A stretch of 64,000 nt of DNA, from contig CP066225.1 of NCBI GenBank assembly GCA_016350165.1, positions 4,836,001 through 4,900,000 on the forward strand, written 5' to 3'. Positions 9,194 to 20,668 of the stretch are shown in pieces. A model generated the notes under the pieces. The model saw only the letters and a program-made list of their open reading frames with translations, made no database searches and had not been told where the DNA came from. Each line of letters opens with the position of its first letter. Positions within the stretch are counted from its first letter, which is position 1. Source of the DNA: Planctomycetota bacterium. Lineage in GTDB: Bacteria; Planctomycetota; Phycisphaerae; Phycisphaerales; Phycisphaeraceae. Position numbers and translations under genes: made by a program.

Positions 9194-9245
9194 TTGGTTG
9201 GTGGGATTATAGTTGAGATGCTGTTTGGTTGTGACTTGTATTTAA

Positions 9246-9280
9246 AAAAGACTGTGATTCATTATGAGTCACAGTCTTTT
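9246..9280. terminator. Bidirectional terminator between convergent genes
   Basis: Perfect 12-bp stem AAAAGACTGTGA / TCACAGTCTTTT with an 11-nt loop. T runs on both strands serve the tandem membrane-protein genes and the convergent antiporter gene. Confidence 0.88.
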
Positions 9281-9308
9281 CTTGTTTATATATATGTCTA
9301 ATTTGAGG

Positions 9309-11180
9309 TTAGTGTGGTGAGGCTGCTTCTGAATCTTCGGAGGCGGCTTGGTTGAGGACGGCCATGAATTCGGTTGGTGAGTTGACTTCGAGGATGCGTT
9401 GTCGGATTGCGGTGCGTGCGAATGATTTTGCGAAGAGGGATAAGAGTTCGATCTGGGTTTCGGGTTGATCGGTTGGTGTGAGGAGGAGGCCGATGATTTG
9501 GGCTGGTTTGCCGTCTGGTGAATCGAAGTCAACACCTATGCGGTGGCGTGTGATGATGACACAAGGTTTTGCGAGGCCATCAAGGCGGGCGTGTGGAACA
9601 GCGAGGCCACCGGGGAGGCCGGTGTGCATGATACGTTCACGTTGAAGAACAGATTTGTAAATTTCGTGAGCTTTTAGACCTGTGATTTCGGCGGCTCGTT
9701 TGGAAAGTTCGCCGATGGTTTGCATGACGTCGGTTGCGTGTGGGTCGGTGATGACCTGTTTGTCTGTGAGGAAGTCGATGAGTTTGCGTTGATGTTGCAG
9801 GCGTAGGACGGCTTGCATGATTGGGCCTGAGATGAGTGAGGTTGTGAGAGCCATGACGACGATTGCGACCATGAGTTCATCGTTGATGAGGCCAGCTTCA
9901 CGAGCAAGTTGGCCGAGGATGATACCGACGGCGCCCTGCGCTGCCATGCCGAATGAGAGAGCGGAGGCTTCGCGTTTGCCTAGTTTTGCAGTACGAGCCC
10001 CGAAGTATGAGCCGGAAACTTTACCGACGGTTGCGAGGACGAGTACGAGTAAAACGATGACGATATCGAATGAATCGATGAAGTTGATGCGGAGGCCGAT
10101 GGAGGCGAAGAATATCGGCGAGAAGATGTTCATGATGAATTGGTTGATGGTGTCTCGTGTTCTTTCACGAAGGTGAGTTGAGTCACCAATGGCGACACCT
10201 GCGACGAATGCGCCGAAGATGGAGTGTATGCCGAGGTATTCAGTGAATGCTGCACAGATGAGTGAGATGCAGATGACGAATGAGAGGACGCCGCCTGGCC
10301 ATGACCAACGTGCTTGAACGTATGGGAGCATTTTGTGGCAGGCGAGTCTTCCGAGGGTGAGCATGAGTGCTAAGAAGACGAGTGTGATGAGGATTGTGGT
10401 GACGACGTTGGAGCCACCCATGTCTGCGGCCATGTCCCCTGATTGATTTACGACTTGATGCGCGATTTCTTTGACAGCTTCAGTAGATTGAACGACGGTT
10501 GTGTCGGAGAGCATCGCTGCAGCAGGGAGGAGTGCGAGGACGATGGCGAATCCGATCCAGCCGACGAGGTCGTTGAGCATCGCAGAGGAGATGATGAGCA
10601 TGCCCATGTCGGACTTGGCGATGTTGAGGTCGAGTAGAATTTTGGCGATGACGGGCAGGGCGGTAATTGACATGGCGATGCCGAGGAAGATGGCGAAAGG
10701 AAGTTGTCCGTCTTCGCCCATGCCACGAGGGCCTGCACCGAGGAAGTCTGGAAAGTACCATGCGATGGTGAAGCCGAATGCAAATGGGAGGACGATGCCA
10801 GCCATGGAAACGGTGATGGCTTCTTTGCCTTGCCTGATGACGGTTGAGAGATCGACTTCGAGGCCTACGACGAAGAGAAGGAGCGTTGCGGAGATGGTGA
10901 TGAAGCCATCGAGGGCTATTTTTTCGCCGCCTTCGAGTGGGAAGAGGAGATCGAAGAGGTTGTGCGAGAGAAATCCATTGTTAATAAGGAAGATAGAGAT
11001 GGCGCCGAAGATGGTTGGGCCAAGGATAATACCAGCGAGAATTTCGCCTAGGACTGACGGTTGCCTGTAACGACGAGCACGTTCGCCGAGGATTCTGGCG
11101 AGGCCGAGCAGAACGGCGATACCCAAGAGGAGGGCTGTGATGTCACTGGCAGAGAGAGAGGAAGCACCAAGCTGAAGCAT
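9309..11180 (-). CDS. CPA2-type cation/proton antiporter with C-terminal PTS EIIA-like domain
   Basis: 623-residue inner-membrane protein. About residues 1-440 form a Kef/NapA-like antiporter with some 12 helices; the opening LGLARILGERARRYRQPSVLGEILAG and GPTIFG are characteristic of CPA2. VVGLEVDLSTV and IFGAFVAGVAIGDS follow. About residues 460-610 resemble a phosphotransferase IIA domain of the fructose/nitrogen type: IMHTGLPGGLAVPHARLDGL places the usual phosphoacceptor His in AVPHAR. EIIA fusions to CPA2 exchangers are known, and the domain may gate transport or only act as a sensor. No other PTS gene is nearby. The gene is monocistronic and converges on the tandem membrane-protein genes across a shared terminator. 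Confidence 0.88.
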   Translation of the reverse strand: MLQLGASSLSASDITALLLGIAVLLGLARILGERARRYRQPSVLGEILAGIILGPTIFGAISIFLINNGFLSHNLFDLLFPLEGGEKIALDGFITISATLLLFVVGLEVDLSTVIRQGKEAITVSMAGIVLPFAFGFTIAWYFPDFLGAGPRGMGEDGQLPFAIFLGIAMSITALPVIAKILLDLNIAKSDMGMLIISSAMLNDLVGWIGFAIVLALLPAAAMLSDTTVVQSTEAVKEIAHQVVNQSGDMAADMGGSNVVTTILITLVFLALMLTLGRLACHKMLPYVQARWSWPGGVLSFVICISLICAAFTEYLGIHSIFGAFVAGVAIGDSTHLRERTRDTINQFIMNIFSPIFFASIGLRINFIDSFDIVIVLLVLVLATVGKVSGSYFGARTAKLGKREASALSFGMAAQGAVGIILGQLAREAGLINDELMVAIVVMALTTSLISGPIMQAVLRLQHQRKLIDFLTDKQVITDPHATDVMQTIGELSKRAAEITGLKAHEIYKSVLQRERIMHTGLPGGLAVPHARLDGLAKPCVIITRHRIGVDFDSPDGKPAQIIGLLLTPTDQPETQIELLSLFAKSFARTAIRQRILEVNSPTEFMAVLNQAASEDSEAASPH

Positions 11181-11638
11181 ATTGGAATCCGTATGGGGTG
11201 AATCGAGAGCTGAGTCGTTGTTGTGAAAAACAATGCAAGCTGCTCTGTGTCAGGCGATTAGGCTACGCTGCACGATAGCCTGAGTCGATACACCTATGCT
11301 GCAAATACCGTGACGCCATTTTACAGATGTTGGAGTGAATGGGCGAGGGAAAGTGGATGAAGTCTGGATTGGGATGTGAAGTTTTGGGGATGTGAGATGT
11401 GGAGAAATATTGCTTGAGAGGTTTGAGATGTATGGGGTGAGAGGCGGTTATGATGTAAATGGGATGATATTTGAGCCTGCATGATAAGGAAAAAAGCTGA
11501 AAAGTTTGAAAATGGGTGGGGATTTAGGACGTTTGTGAGGGTTTTTAGGAGTGAGAGGGGTCAATTGAGGAGAGAAAAAGTAGATTTGAAGGTGGGGGGA
11601 GTAGGTTATCGGGAGTGGGGCGGGTAAAATATAGGTTG
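11181..11638. other. Gene-free spacer between divergent genes
   Basis: About 450 bp between the antiporter (leftward) and the receiver-like ORF (rightward). The plus strand is strongly G/A rich with few C. I see no ORF, repeat, terminator or clear promoter hexamers; both genes' promoters should lie here. Confidence 0.5.
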
Positions 11639-12118
11639 ATGGATATCAGTAGGGACAACCCGTTTGGTGATAGAGGTAATCGCTCAGCAAATGAGAAGCG
11701 ATTAATTGTTGTGTCACGTCAGAAAAATGGCACAGTTAAGGTGTTACTGGATCACCTGAAGGAGCGTGGTGCTGAGGTCCATGAGGTGAGGGAAGTAGCT
11801 GACGCGATGGTGCTGGTTGGAGGTTATGAGGTTGATGGGATTGTGTTGGTTGATCCTGATGAGTTGGTTTATGTGGAGGAACTCATGGGGGCGTTGGAGC
11901 GGTACCGGCCAAATGTGCTGTGCTGGGGGTATGAGGAGGGGACTGGGTTGCAGCCAATGAATGGAGAGAAGGTTGAAGTGGTGGTAGAAGAAAATGAGGT
12001 GGGAACAGGATTTGGTGATGAAGGGGAGTCACGTGTGTTGGTGAGTCTGGAGGAAATAGAAATGCTGCTTGGTCCTTGTGGGGATGAAGCAGAGGAGGAA
12101 GCGACGGGTGGCTGGTGA
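11639..12118 (+). CDS. Receiver-like or degenerate response-regulator protein, hypothetical
   Basis: About 159 residues, acidic. Residues 20-100 read like an alpha/beta receiver fold (KRLIVVSRQKNG, LLDHLKERGAEVHEV, GIVLVDPDELVYVEELMGAL), with hydrophobic strands ending at acidic residues but no clear phosphoacceptor-Lys signature. The C-terminal 50 residues are Glu/Gly rich. An alternative GTG start exists at 11615; 11639 ATG is preferred because AGG precedes it closely and GGAG abuts the GTG without spacing. The ORF ends 33 bp before the GGDEF protein and is probably co-transcribed with it, so a signalling role is inferred only from context and fold impression. Confidence 0.55.
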   Translation: MDISRDNPFGDRGNRSANEKRLIVVSRQKNGTVKVLLDHLKERGAEVHEVREVADAMVLVGGYEVDGIVLVDPDELVYVEELMGALERYRPNVLCWGYEEGTGLQPMNGEKVEVVVEENEVGTGFGDEGESRVLVSLEEIEMLLGPCGDEAEEEATGGW

Positions 12119-12151
12119 TTGGTTGAAAAGCAGAGCGTGGAGAGAAGTGTG

Positions 12152-13492
12152 ATGCAATCACAGGTAAGAGAGAATGCAAAATTTGAGTTAGTTGGTGGAG
12201 CGAGTGAATCGTTGGGCCAGTTGCGCGTTCTTTGCGTGGGTAATGGTGGTTTGATTGCAGAGCTAAGTCAGTTGGGTGAGGGGTTAGAGATTGTTTGCTG
12301 CGAGAATTATTTGTGCGCGTTGGGTGAGTTGGCGATTCGTGAAGTGGATGTTGTGATTGGTCCTGTGAGTGGTATGAAGTTGTCGGCTGAGGCCATTTCG
12401 AAGGGGATCAAACGAATAGCGCCTAATGCACGGTTAGTTCTTGTCGCGGATGAGAATGTAGCGGCTGTTGATGTGGCGATGGGGAATGGGTTTGAGGTAT
12501 GTTTGCAAAGCCCGCTTAAGTTGGAAGAGTTGCAGTGTGCGGTGCATGAAGGGCAAGTTGTTTCTGAAGTTAAAGAAGAAGTGCCGATCGCGGTGGCGGA
12601 GATGGGTGGACGTGAAATTGAAGAAGAAGTGGTTGAAGAAGAAGGGGATGAATTGGGTGATGTGGATTTGGTGGATGCGATACTTGATAGCTCGAATGGG
12701 CTGAAGAAAGTTGCGGTTGAGTTGGTGTCGCAGCAATCGGGTATTGAGGGGATTGGATTACTGTTGGTGACGGATGATGTGCCGAACGGGCATGTGAGCA
12801 TTGAGGTGGAATATAAAGGGCGGTTGTATGGCGTATTGCATGCACCTGAGCCTATTACAGTCGATGAACTTGGGATGTGGGGGAGTTGGTTGTCAAGGTG
12901 GCTTGCGCTTGAAGATCAGATGAAGCAGTTGGAATTGGCTGCGATGCAGGATGATTTAACTGGTGCATGGAATCGAAGGTATTTTAACCGGTTTTTAAAG
13001 AAGATAATGAAGCGGGCGCATCAAGATCGTTCGCAGGTGACGGTGATGGTTTTCGATATCGATGATTTTAAGTTGTATAACGATCGGTATGGACATGCTG
13101 CGGGTGATGAAATTTTGAGAGAGACTGTGCGGTTGATGCAGTCAGTGGTTAGAGAACGAGATGTGGTTGCTCGAATTGGTGGTGATGAATTTGCAGTGAT
13201 CTTTTGGGATGCTGAGGAACCACGTAAGGCGAACAGTCGTCATCCAGAGGATGTGCTTGATGCTGCGAAACGCTTTCAAAGGGCGGTGTGCGCATGTGAG
13301 TATCCTAAGCTTACCGAAGAAGCACGTGGTCGATTGACGATTAGTGGTGGTTTGGCGAGCTATCCGTGGGATGGTCGTACGGGTGAGGAGTTAATAGAAC
13401 GTGCGGACTTGATGGCATTGGAATCGAAGCGGTCGGGTAAGAATGCGATTATGTTTGGACCAGGTGTGAGTGTTAATAGTGAGCACTGCTAA
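12152..13492 (+). CDS. GGDEF diguanylate cyclase with N-terminal receiver-like and GAF-like region
   Basis: Makes cyclic di-GMP from GTP. The C-terminal part (about residues 265-440) starts with DDLTGAWNRRYF, has FDIDDFKLYNDRYGHAAGDEIL and the active-site loop IGGDEFAVIF. RERD sits exactly five residues before GGDEF, the RxxD inhibitory I-site, so product feedback is expected. The N-terminal 120 residues look receiver-like (LRVLCVGNGGLIAEL, REVDVVIGPVSG), followed by an acidic linker of Glu runs and a small GAF-like domain (about residues 190-250). ATG 12152 with GGAGAG 7 nt upstream is chosen over TTG 12119. The preceding ORF is probably its partner. Confidence 0.88.
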   Translation: MQSQVRENAKFELVGGASESLGQLRVLCVGNGGLIAELSQLGEGLEIVCCENYLCALGELAIREVDVVIGPVSGMKLSAEAISKGIKRIAPNARLVLVADENVAAVDVAMGNGFEVCLQSPLKLEELQCAVHEGQVVSEVKEEVPIAVAEMGGREIEEEVVEEEGDELGDVDLVDAILDSSNGLKKVAVELVSQQSGIEGIGLLLVTDDVPNGHVSIEVEYKGRLYGVLHAPEPITVDELGMWGSWLSRWLALEDQMKQLELAAMQDDLTGAWNRRYFNRFLKKIMKRAHQDRSQVTVMVFDIDDFKLYNDRYGHAAGDEILRETVRLMQSVVRERDVVARIGGDEFAVIFWDAEEPRKANSRHPEDVLDAAKRFQRAVCACEYPKLTEEARGRLTISGGLASYPWDGRTGEELIERADLMALESKRSGKNAIMFGPGVSVNSEHC

Positions 13493-13912
13493 AATTTCAT
13501 TTGATGGTAACTTTGGTTTGGGTAGATGGGGTTGGATATAAAGCATTTAGTTTGTACTGATTTAATACGATTAGAAATAGGCTTATTTTTAGTCGGTTTT
13601 ATCTGATATGCGATTTCTATTAATTAGGGAAAAACGAAATAAGTCTGTAATGTGGAGTGGTAAACGCGACGATAACTGATGCGGGCAAGGGGGACGGGTC
13701 GGCAAAACCCATTGAAGTTTAAGTATGACAGTTAGCGCGTAAATGGTTTGCGCGTGCTGTATCATTTTCGTATTCAACAGTGAAGAAACTGAAATACGTT
13801 TGTTGAGTGTGAAGCCATGTCTGTGTTTTTGAATTTCAATTTATCTAACTAATGGTTAGCCGCGAAGCGTTCAGGCTTTGTGGTGGGCATTTACTTGAAA
13901 CTGGAGATCACG
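13493..13912. other. Gene-free spacer upstream of the porin-like gene
   Basis: No ORF. An imperfect inverted repeat CGCGTAAA-TGG-TTTGCGCG (one G-T pair) lies near 13738, and a G-rich segment with GGGGGACGGGTCGG lies near 13689. GGAG about 7 nt upstream decides the ATG at 13913. No riboswitch family could be matched by eye. Confidence 0.45.
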
Positions 13913-16928
<3,016 letters not shown>

Positions 16929-16948
16929 AAGATGATTAAAGTATGAGG

Positions 16949-17737
16949 TTAATGAAAGTCGGCTGACGAAAGTTGGTCGACTTTTTTATTGTTTGGGTCG
17001 GCTTGATGTGGGTGAAGAATGTGTTGATCAAGGATCATGATCTTTTGCCAAATTTTACGAGACAGTCCTGTTGAAAGGTGCTCGATCTCGTTGACTGAAG
17101 CGAGGATGATACTGTCTTGTGTATTTTGTGCGTATAAGGCGGCAATTTTGCTTGTCATTGACAAGAGTTCTGAGCAGTAGTCAAGATAGCGGCCAAGCTT
17201 GTAAGGAGTGAGATTGTTGAAGTCGGTCGTGTCATTGTTTTGTAGTTGATTGTGAACGAAATGCTCGGGGTCTTTGGTGAGCTGATGCATGTCGATGATG
17301 TGAGCGATGACTCGGAGTTGGTGGAGTGCTTTGAGAGCTTTTCGACGCTTGAGTCTTGCTTCGAGTGTGATGAAGAAAATGGTCGCGATGCCGATGTAAA
17401 TGACCGAGGAGATTGCAGCGTCGGCACCTTCGAGGATCTCCCATGCAGAGGCATCGGTGAAATGAAGGTGAGCCACGAGGTATGTGATAATGGATATCAT
17501 TGCGAGGATGAGTGAAACAGTGATTGCGCGCAAGGGGATATTGGGTTTGTTAATGGTGGATGCACTTTTAGCGGTATTGATTGCGATGAGTTGCAATTGA
17601 GAAGCGATGTGGCTGAGGTTGCGATTGGGGAGGGTACTGGCGATTCGAGCTTCGATTTTCTCGATCGTGCTGACGATGCAATCAGGGCGGATTTGGGAGA
17701 GATCTGTATGGCAATTAGTCGGATCTAGCTTTGTCAT
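16949..17737 (-). CDS. Two-helix membrane protein of unknown function
   Basis: 262 residues. There is an N-terminal soluble part of about 65 residues, two hydrophobic helices (RAITVSLILAMISIITYLVAH, with a second at ISSVIYIGIATIFFITLEA) separated by an acidic loop, then a basic stretch RLKRRKALKALHQLR and a helical C-terminal domain of about 130 residues. This suggests a small inner-membrane protein with both ends in the cytoplasm. I do not recognise the family. It converges on the chemoreceptor gene, and the receptor's terminator hairpin overlaps this gene's last codons. Divergent from tkt across a 253-bp spacer. Confidence 0.75.
   Translation of the reverse strand: MTKLDPTNCHTDLSQIRPDCIVSTIEKIEARIASTLPNRNLSHIASQLQLIAINTAKSASTINKPNIPLRAITVSLILAMISIITYLVAHLHFTDASAWEILEGADAAISSVIYIGIATIFFITLEARLKRRKALKALHQLRVIAHIIDMHQLTKDPEHFVHNQLQNNDTTDFNNLTPYKLGRYLDYCSELLSMTSKIAALYAQNTQDSIILASVNEIEHLSTGLSRKIWQKIMILDQHILHPHQADPNNKKVDQLSSADFH
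16955..16987 (+). terminator. Terminator of the chemoreceptor gene, overlapping the opposite CDS
   Basis: AAAGTCG / CGACTTT stem with possible inner pairs GCT/AGT, followed by TTTTTTA. It lies inside the last dozen codons of the leftward gene that stops at 16949. Confidence 0.7.
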
Positions 17738-17990
17738 TTGTGGCGTGTATGTAAAAAGTTGAGTGTAGAGGTACTAAATAGATGCGTATATGATAACGTA
17801 CGGTTTGATGTATTGTGGAAATTATCGATAATCGATCATTCTAGCGGGGTTAATTTGGGGGAAAGGGAGCAAAAATATTTGAAGGTGGGGAGTAGTCTTG
17901 GGATTGCCATGAAATAAGATGTGGAAGTGGGCATTGAAATTAGTGGCGTACATATTGATATAACATCAGGGTTTAAAAGGATTTGCCATA

Positions 17991-19958
17991 ATGTCGTTGG
18001 ATTCAACAGTTCACGCAAAAGCGATTGATTTAATCAAACTGAATTACGAAATGACAAGCGAAGCCGGATCGGGTCACCCGACGAGTGGCGCAAGTTTGGC
18101 GCATATTGTTACGGTTTTAATGTATGCACATATGAGATATGAACCAAGCAATCCGGCACATCCGGGTGCGGACCGTTTGGTTTTAAGTGAGGGGCATGCT
18201 GTTCCGATTGTTTATGCAGCGTGTGCGGATAAAAGTGTGATGGTGGGCAAGGATAAAGATAGTTGGCGTGCGATGACGCGTGCAGATGCGCTGACATTGC
18301 GTCAACTGGATTCGATCGTGGATGGTCACCCGAACCCAGTAGAAGGTTTCCCTTTCTTTGATGCTGCGACAGGATCATTGGGGCAGGGGCTGAGCGTTGC
18401 TGCGGGTTTAGCAATTGCTGCAAAAGCGAATGAATTGGATAAACGTATCTTCGTTTTGATCGGTGATGGTGAATCACGTGAAGGTCAGATATGGGAAGCA
18501 GTTGACTTTATTAAGGATCATGATCTGAAGGCAGTATGCCCGATCTTTAATTGCAATGTATATGCGCAATCAGACATAGTGAGTGCACAACAAAGTAGGA
18601 AAGCAACTGAGAAGAAATTAGCAGCAGCTGGCTATGAAGTGCTTGTGATTGATGGTCACGCGCCAAAAGAAATTATTGAAGCACTGAACAAGCATGCTGA
18701 GGTACAAGCGAGTGGTGAAGGTAATCCAATCGCGATTGTTGCTAAGACTGTAAAAGGTTGGGGAGCTGTATCACAGCAAGGCAATGGGCATCATGGCTCG
18801 GCTGTTAAGAAGGGCGAAGCTCTTGATGCTGTACTTGCAGAATATGATGAGGTCGCAAAGGAATGTGGTGCGTATGCATTAGGTGGCCTGAGAATTCCTG
18901 ATATGTCACCTCGTAAGAGTGTGAAGAAGGAAGCAGGTGCAGTCGTTGGTTTTGGTGATGCACTGAAGCAGTTTGGTATGGGTGATGCGATTGATGCTGG
19001 CAAAATAGCAACGAGAAAAGCTTATGGTGTTGCTATTCGTGCATTGGGCCATGTGAATACAGAAGTATTTTCATTGGACTGCGATGTGCAGGGTTCAACG
19101 TTTGCGAGCATGTTTGCAAAAGATGAACAGATCAATAGTCGTTTTGTTGAATGCCGTATTGCTGAACAGAACATGATGTCAGTTGCTGCAGGTTTGAGTG
19201 CAGGTGGTAAGATTCCATTTGCATCAACGTTCGCAAAGTTTGCTGTTCGTGGTTACGACCAGATTGAAATGGCTGTGAACAGTGGTGCGAATCTCAAGAT
19301 CGTTGGTTCACATGCAGGTATAACATTGGGTGCTGATGGTCCAAGCCAAATGGGGATGACCGATGTTGGTTGGTTTAGAACTTTCACGACTATGAAGCGC
19401 AAGGATGGGGAGCCCGGCTTCTATGTGCTGACTCCAAGTGATGGTTATCAGTGTTATGCGCTAGTCAAAGAAATGGCTAATTATGATGGCCCTTGTTATC
19501 TCAGAACGATTCGTCCGGATACCGAATTCTTGTACAGTGACGATGACGAATTCAAGCTAGGTGGCCATGAAGTACTCTGTAAAGGTAAAGATCTTTTGAT
19601 CTGTGCAAGTGGCTACATGGTTCATGTTGCAAGTGCTGCACTTGAAGAATTGTATGATGCTGGTGTTGATGCGACATTGGTAGATATGTATTCATTGCCG
19701 TTTGATGAGGAAGAGATATTAGATTTGGCGAATGAATGTGATGGCCGCATACTGACACTGGAAGATAACTATGGCGGCGGTCTTGGCAGTGCAGTCGCTG
19801 ATGTGATTGCCGCTGACGGTGGCGGTTTTGAAGTTAATCAGATGTTTGTTAAAAAGTGTCCAAAGAGTGCATTGAGTGGTGATGAAATGCTGAATGCATG
19901 TGGACTCGGTGTTGAGGATGTCGTGCGTGAAGCGAAAGAGATGCTAGGCATTAGCTAA
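17991..19958 (+). CDS. tkt: Transketolase
   Basis: Thiamine-diphosphate enzyme of the pentose phosphate pathway, 655 residues, cytosolic. SEAGSGHPTSGASLAHIV supplies the first diphosphate-contacting His. IGDGESREGQIWEA followed by FNCN about 25 residues later is the ThDP/Mg motif. ECRIAEQNMMSVAAGLSAGG gives the catalytic Glu of the pyrimidine-binding domain, and the C-terminal domain includes LTLEDNYGGGLGSAV. The wording GSGHPTSGAS and the length resemble the shorter, animal-like transketolase branch more than the classical E. coli TktA type. It is preceded by a 253-bp spacer and followed by a terminator, so it is probably monocistronic. Confidence 0.95.
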   Translation: MSLDSTVHAKAIDLIKLNYEMTSEAGSGHPTSGASLAHIVTVLMYAHMRYEPSNPAHPGADRLVLSEGHAVPIVYAACADKSVMVGKDKDSWRAMTRADALTLRQLDSIVDGHPNPVEGFPFFDAATGSLGQGLSVAAGLAIAAKANELDKRIFVLIGDGESREGQIWEAVDFIKDHDLKAVCPIFNCNVYAQSDIVSAQQSRKATEKKLAAAGYEVLVIDGHAPKEIIEALNKHAEVQASGEGNPIAIVAKTVKGWGAVSQQGNGHHGSAVKKGEALDAVLAEYDEVAKECGAYALGGLRIPDMSPRKSVKKEAGAVVGFGDALKQFGMGDAIDAGKIATRKAYGVAIRALGHVNTEVFSLDCDVQGSTFASMFAKDEQINSRFVECRIAEQNMMSVAAGLSAGGKIPFASTFAKFAVRGYDQIEMAVNSGANLKIVGSHAGITLGADGPSQMGMTDVGWFRTFTTMKRKDGEPGFYVLTPSDGYQCYALVKEMANYDGPCYLRTIRPDTEFLYSDDDEFKLGGHEVLCKGKDLLICASGYMVHVASAALEELYDAGVDATLVDMYSLPFDEEEILDLANECDGRILTLEDNYGGGLGSAVADVIAADGGGFEVNQMFVKKCPKSALSGDEMLNACGLGVEDVVREAKEMLGIS

Positions 19959-19982
19959 ACACAATAAAAACGAATAAATTAC

Positions 19983-20012
19983 AAGGCGGCTGTGTTATAT
20001 AGCCGTCTTTTT
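19983..20012 (+). terminator. Terminator after tkt
   Basis: AAGGCGGCT / AGCCGTCTT stem (one G-T pair) with a short AT loop and a T5 tail. Confidence 0.82.
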
Positions 20013-20042
20013 ATATGTTTATATTGCACGAAGGAGATCGTG

Positions 20043-20651
20043 ATGGTTGATTGGACGCAGATGTGGAATGATCGGTACTCGGTTAATGAGTATGTGTATG
20101 GTCGTGATCCGAATGGTTTTTTAGCTGAAGTCACACCACGTTTACCCAAAGGTGGCCGAGCATTATGTCTAGCAGAGGGAGAAGGGCGCAATGCGGTATG
20201 GCTTGCAAAGCAAGGGTACGATGTTGTTGCTGTTGATATGTCAGAAGTAGGCTTAGACAAGGCTCGTCAGCTCGCAGAGCAAGAGAATGTCAGCATTGAA
20301 ACGGTCTGCTCAAATCTCGATGATTTTGTTATCGAAGAAAATCAATGGGATGTCATCGTTGTAATTTTTGTACCCGTTCAGCCCGAGTTGCGTAGAAGTA
20401 TCTACTCAAGTGTAAGTCGAGGCTTAAAGAAGGGTGGTAAATTTGTTGTTGAGATGTATACACCTCGCCAGTTGGAAATGGGGACTGGAGGTGGCTCTGA
20501 TATCAACGTGATGGTTGATGAATCCGTTATCAGAAAAGAACTGACAGGTTTGAAATTTGAAATACTCGAAGAAAAAGATCGTGTAATTCTTGAAGGTGTA
20601 TACCACACTGGAAAGAGTGCTGTCGTACAGCTATTAGCGGTCAAAGAATAG
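20043..20651 (+). CDS. Class I SAM-dependent methyltransferase (TehB/Ubie-like)
   Basis: 202-residue cytosolic methyltransferase. The opening WTQMWNDRYSVNEYVYGRDPNGFL is of the type found in small thiol/tellurite-like methyltransferases. Motif I is ALCLAEGEGRNAVWLAKQGYDVVAVDMS, with the GEGRN glycine loop and the acidic VD residue that binds the ribose of SAM. WDVIVVIFVPV is the motif IV strand. The ATG at 20043 is chosen because AAGGAGATCGTG precedes it, whereas the in-frame start at 19992 lies in the tkt terminator. Substrate unknown. Convergent with the sigma-fusion array that ends 18 bp away. Confidence 0.86.
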   Translation: MVDWTQMWNDRYSVNEYVYGRDPNGFLAEVTPRLPKGGRALCLAEGEGRNAVWLAKQGYDVVAVDMSEVGLDKARQLAEQENVSIETVCSNLDDFVIEENQWDVIVVIFVPVQPELRRSIYSSVSRGLKKGGKFVVEMYTPRQLEMGTGGGSDINVMVDESVIRKELTGLKFEILEEKDRVILEGVYHTGKSAVVQLLAVKE

Positions 20652-20668
20652 AAGTGAAATGATTCGAT

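Noticed and set aside
13640-13760. Possible c-di-GMP or guanidine-type riboswitch in the G-rich spacer after the GGDEF gene
   Set aside because: I could not match the conserved core of GEMM-I, GEMM-II or mini-ykkC motifs by eye; only an imperfect inverted repeat is certain.
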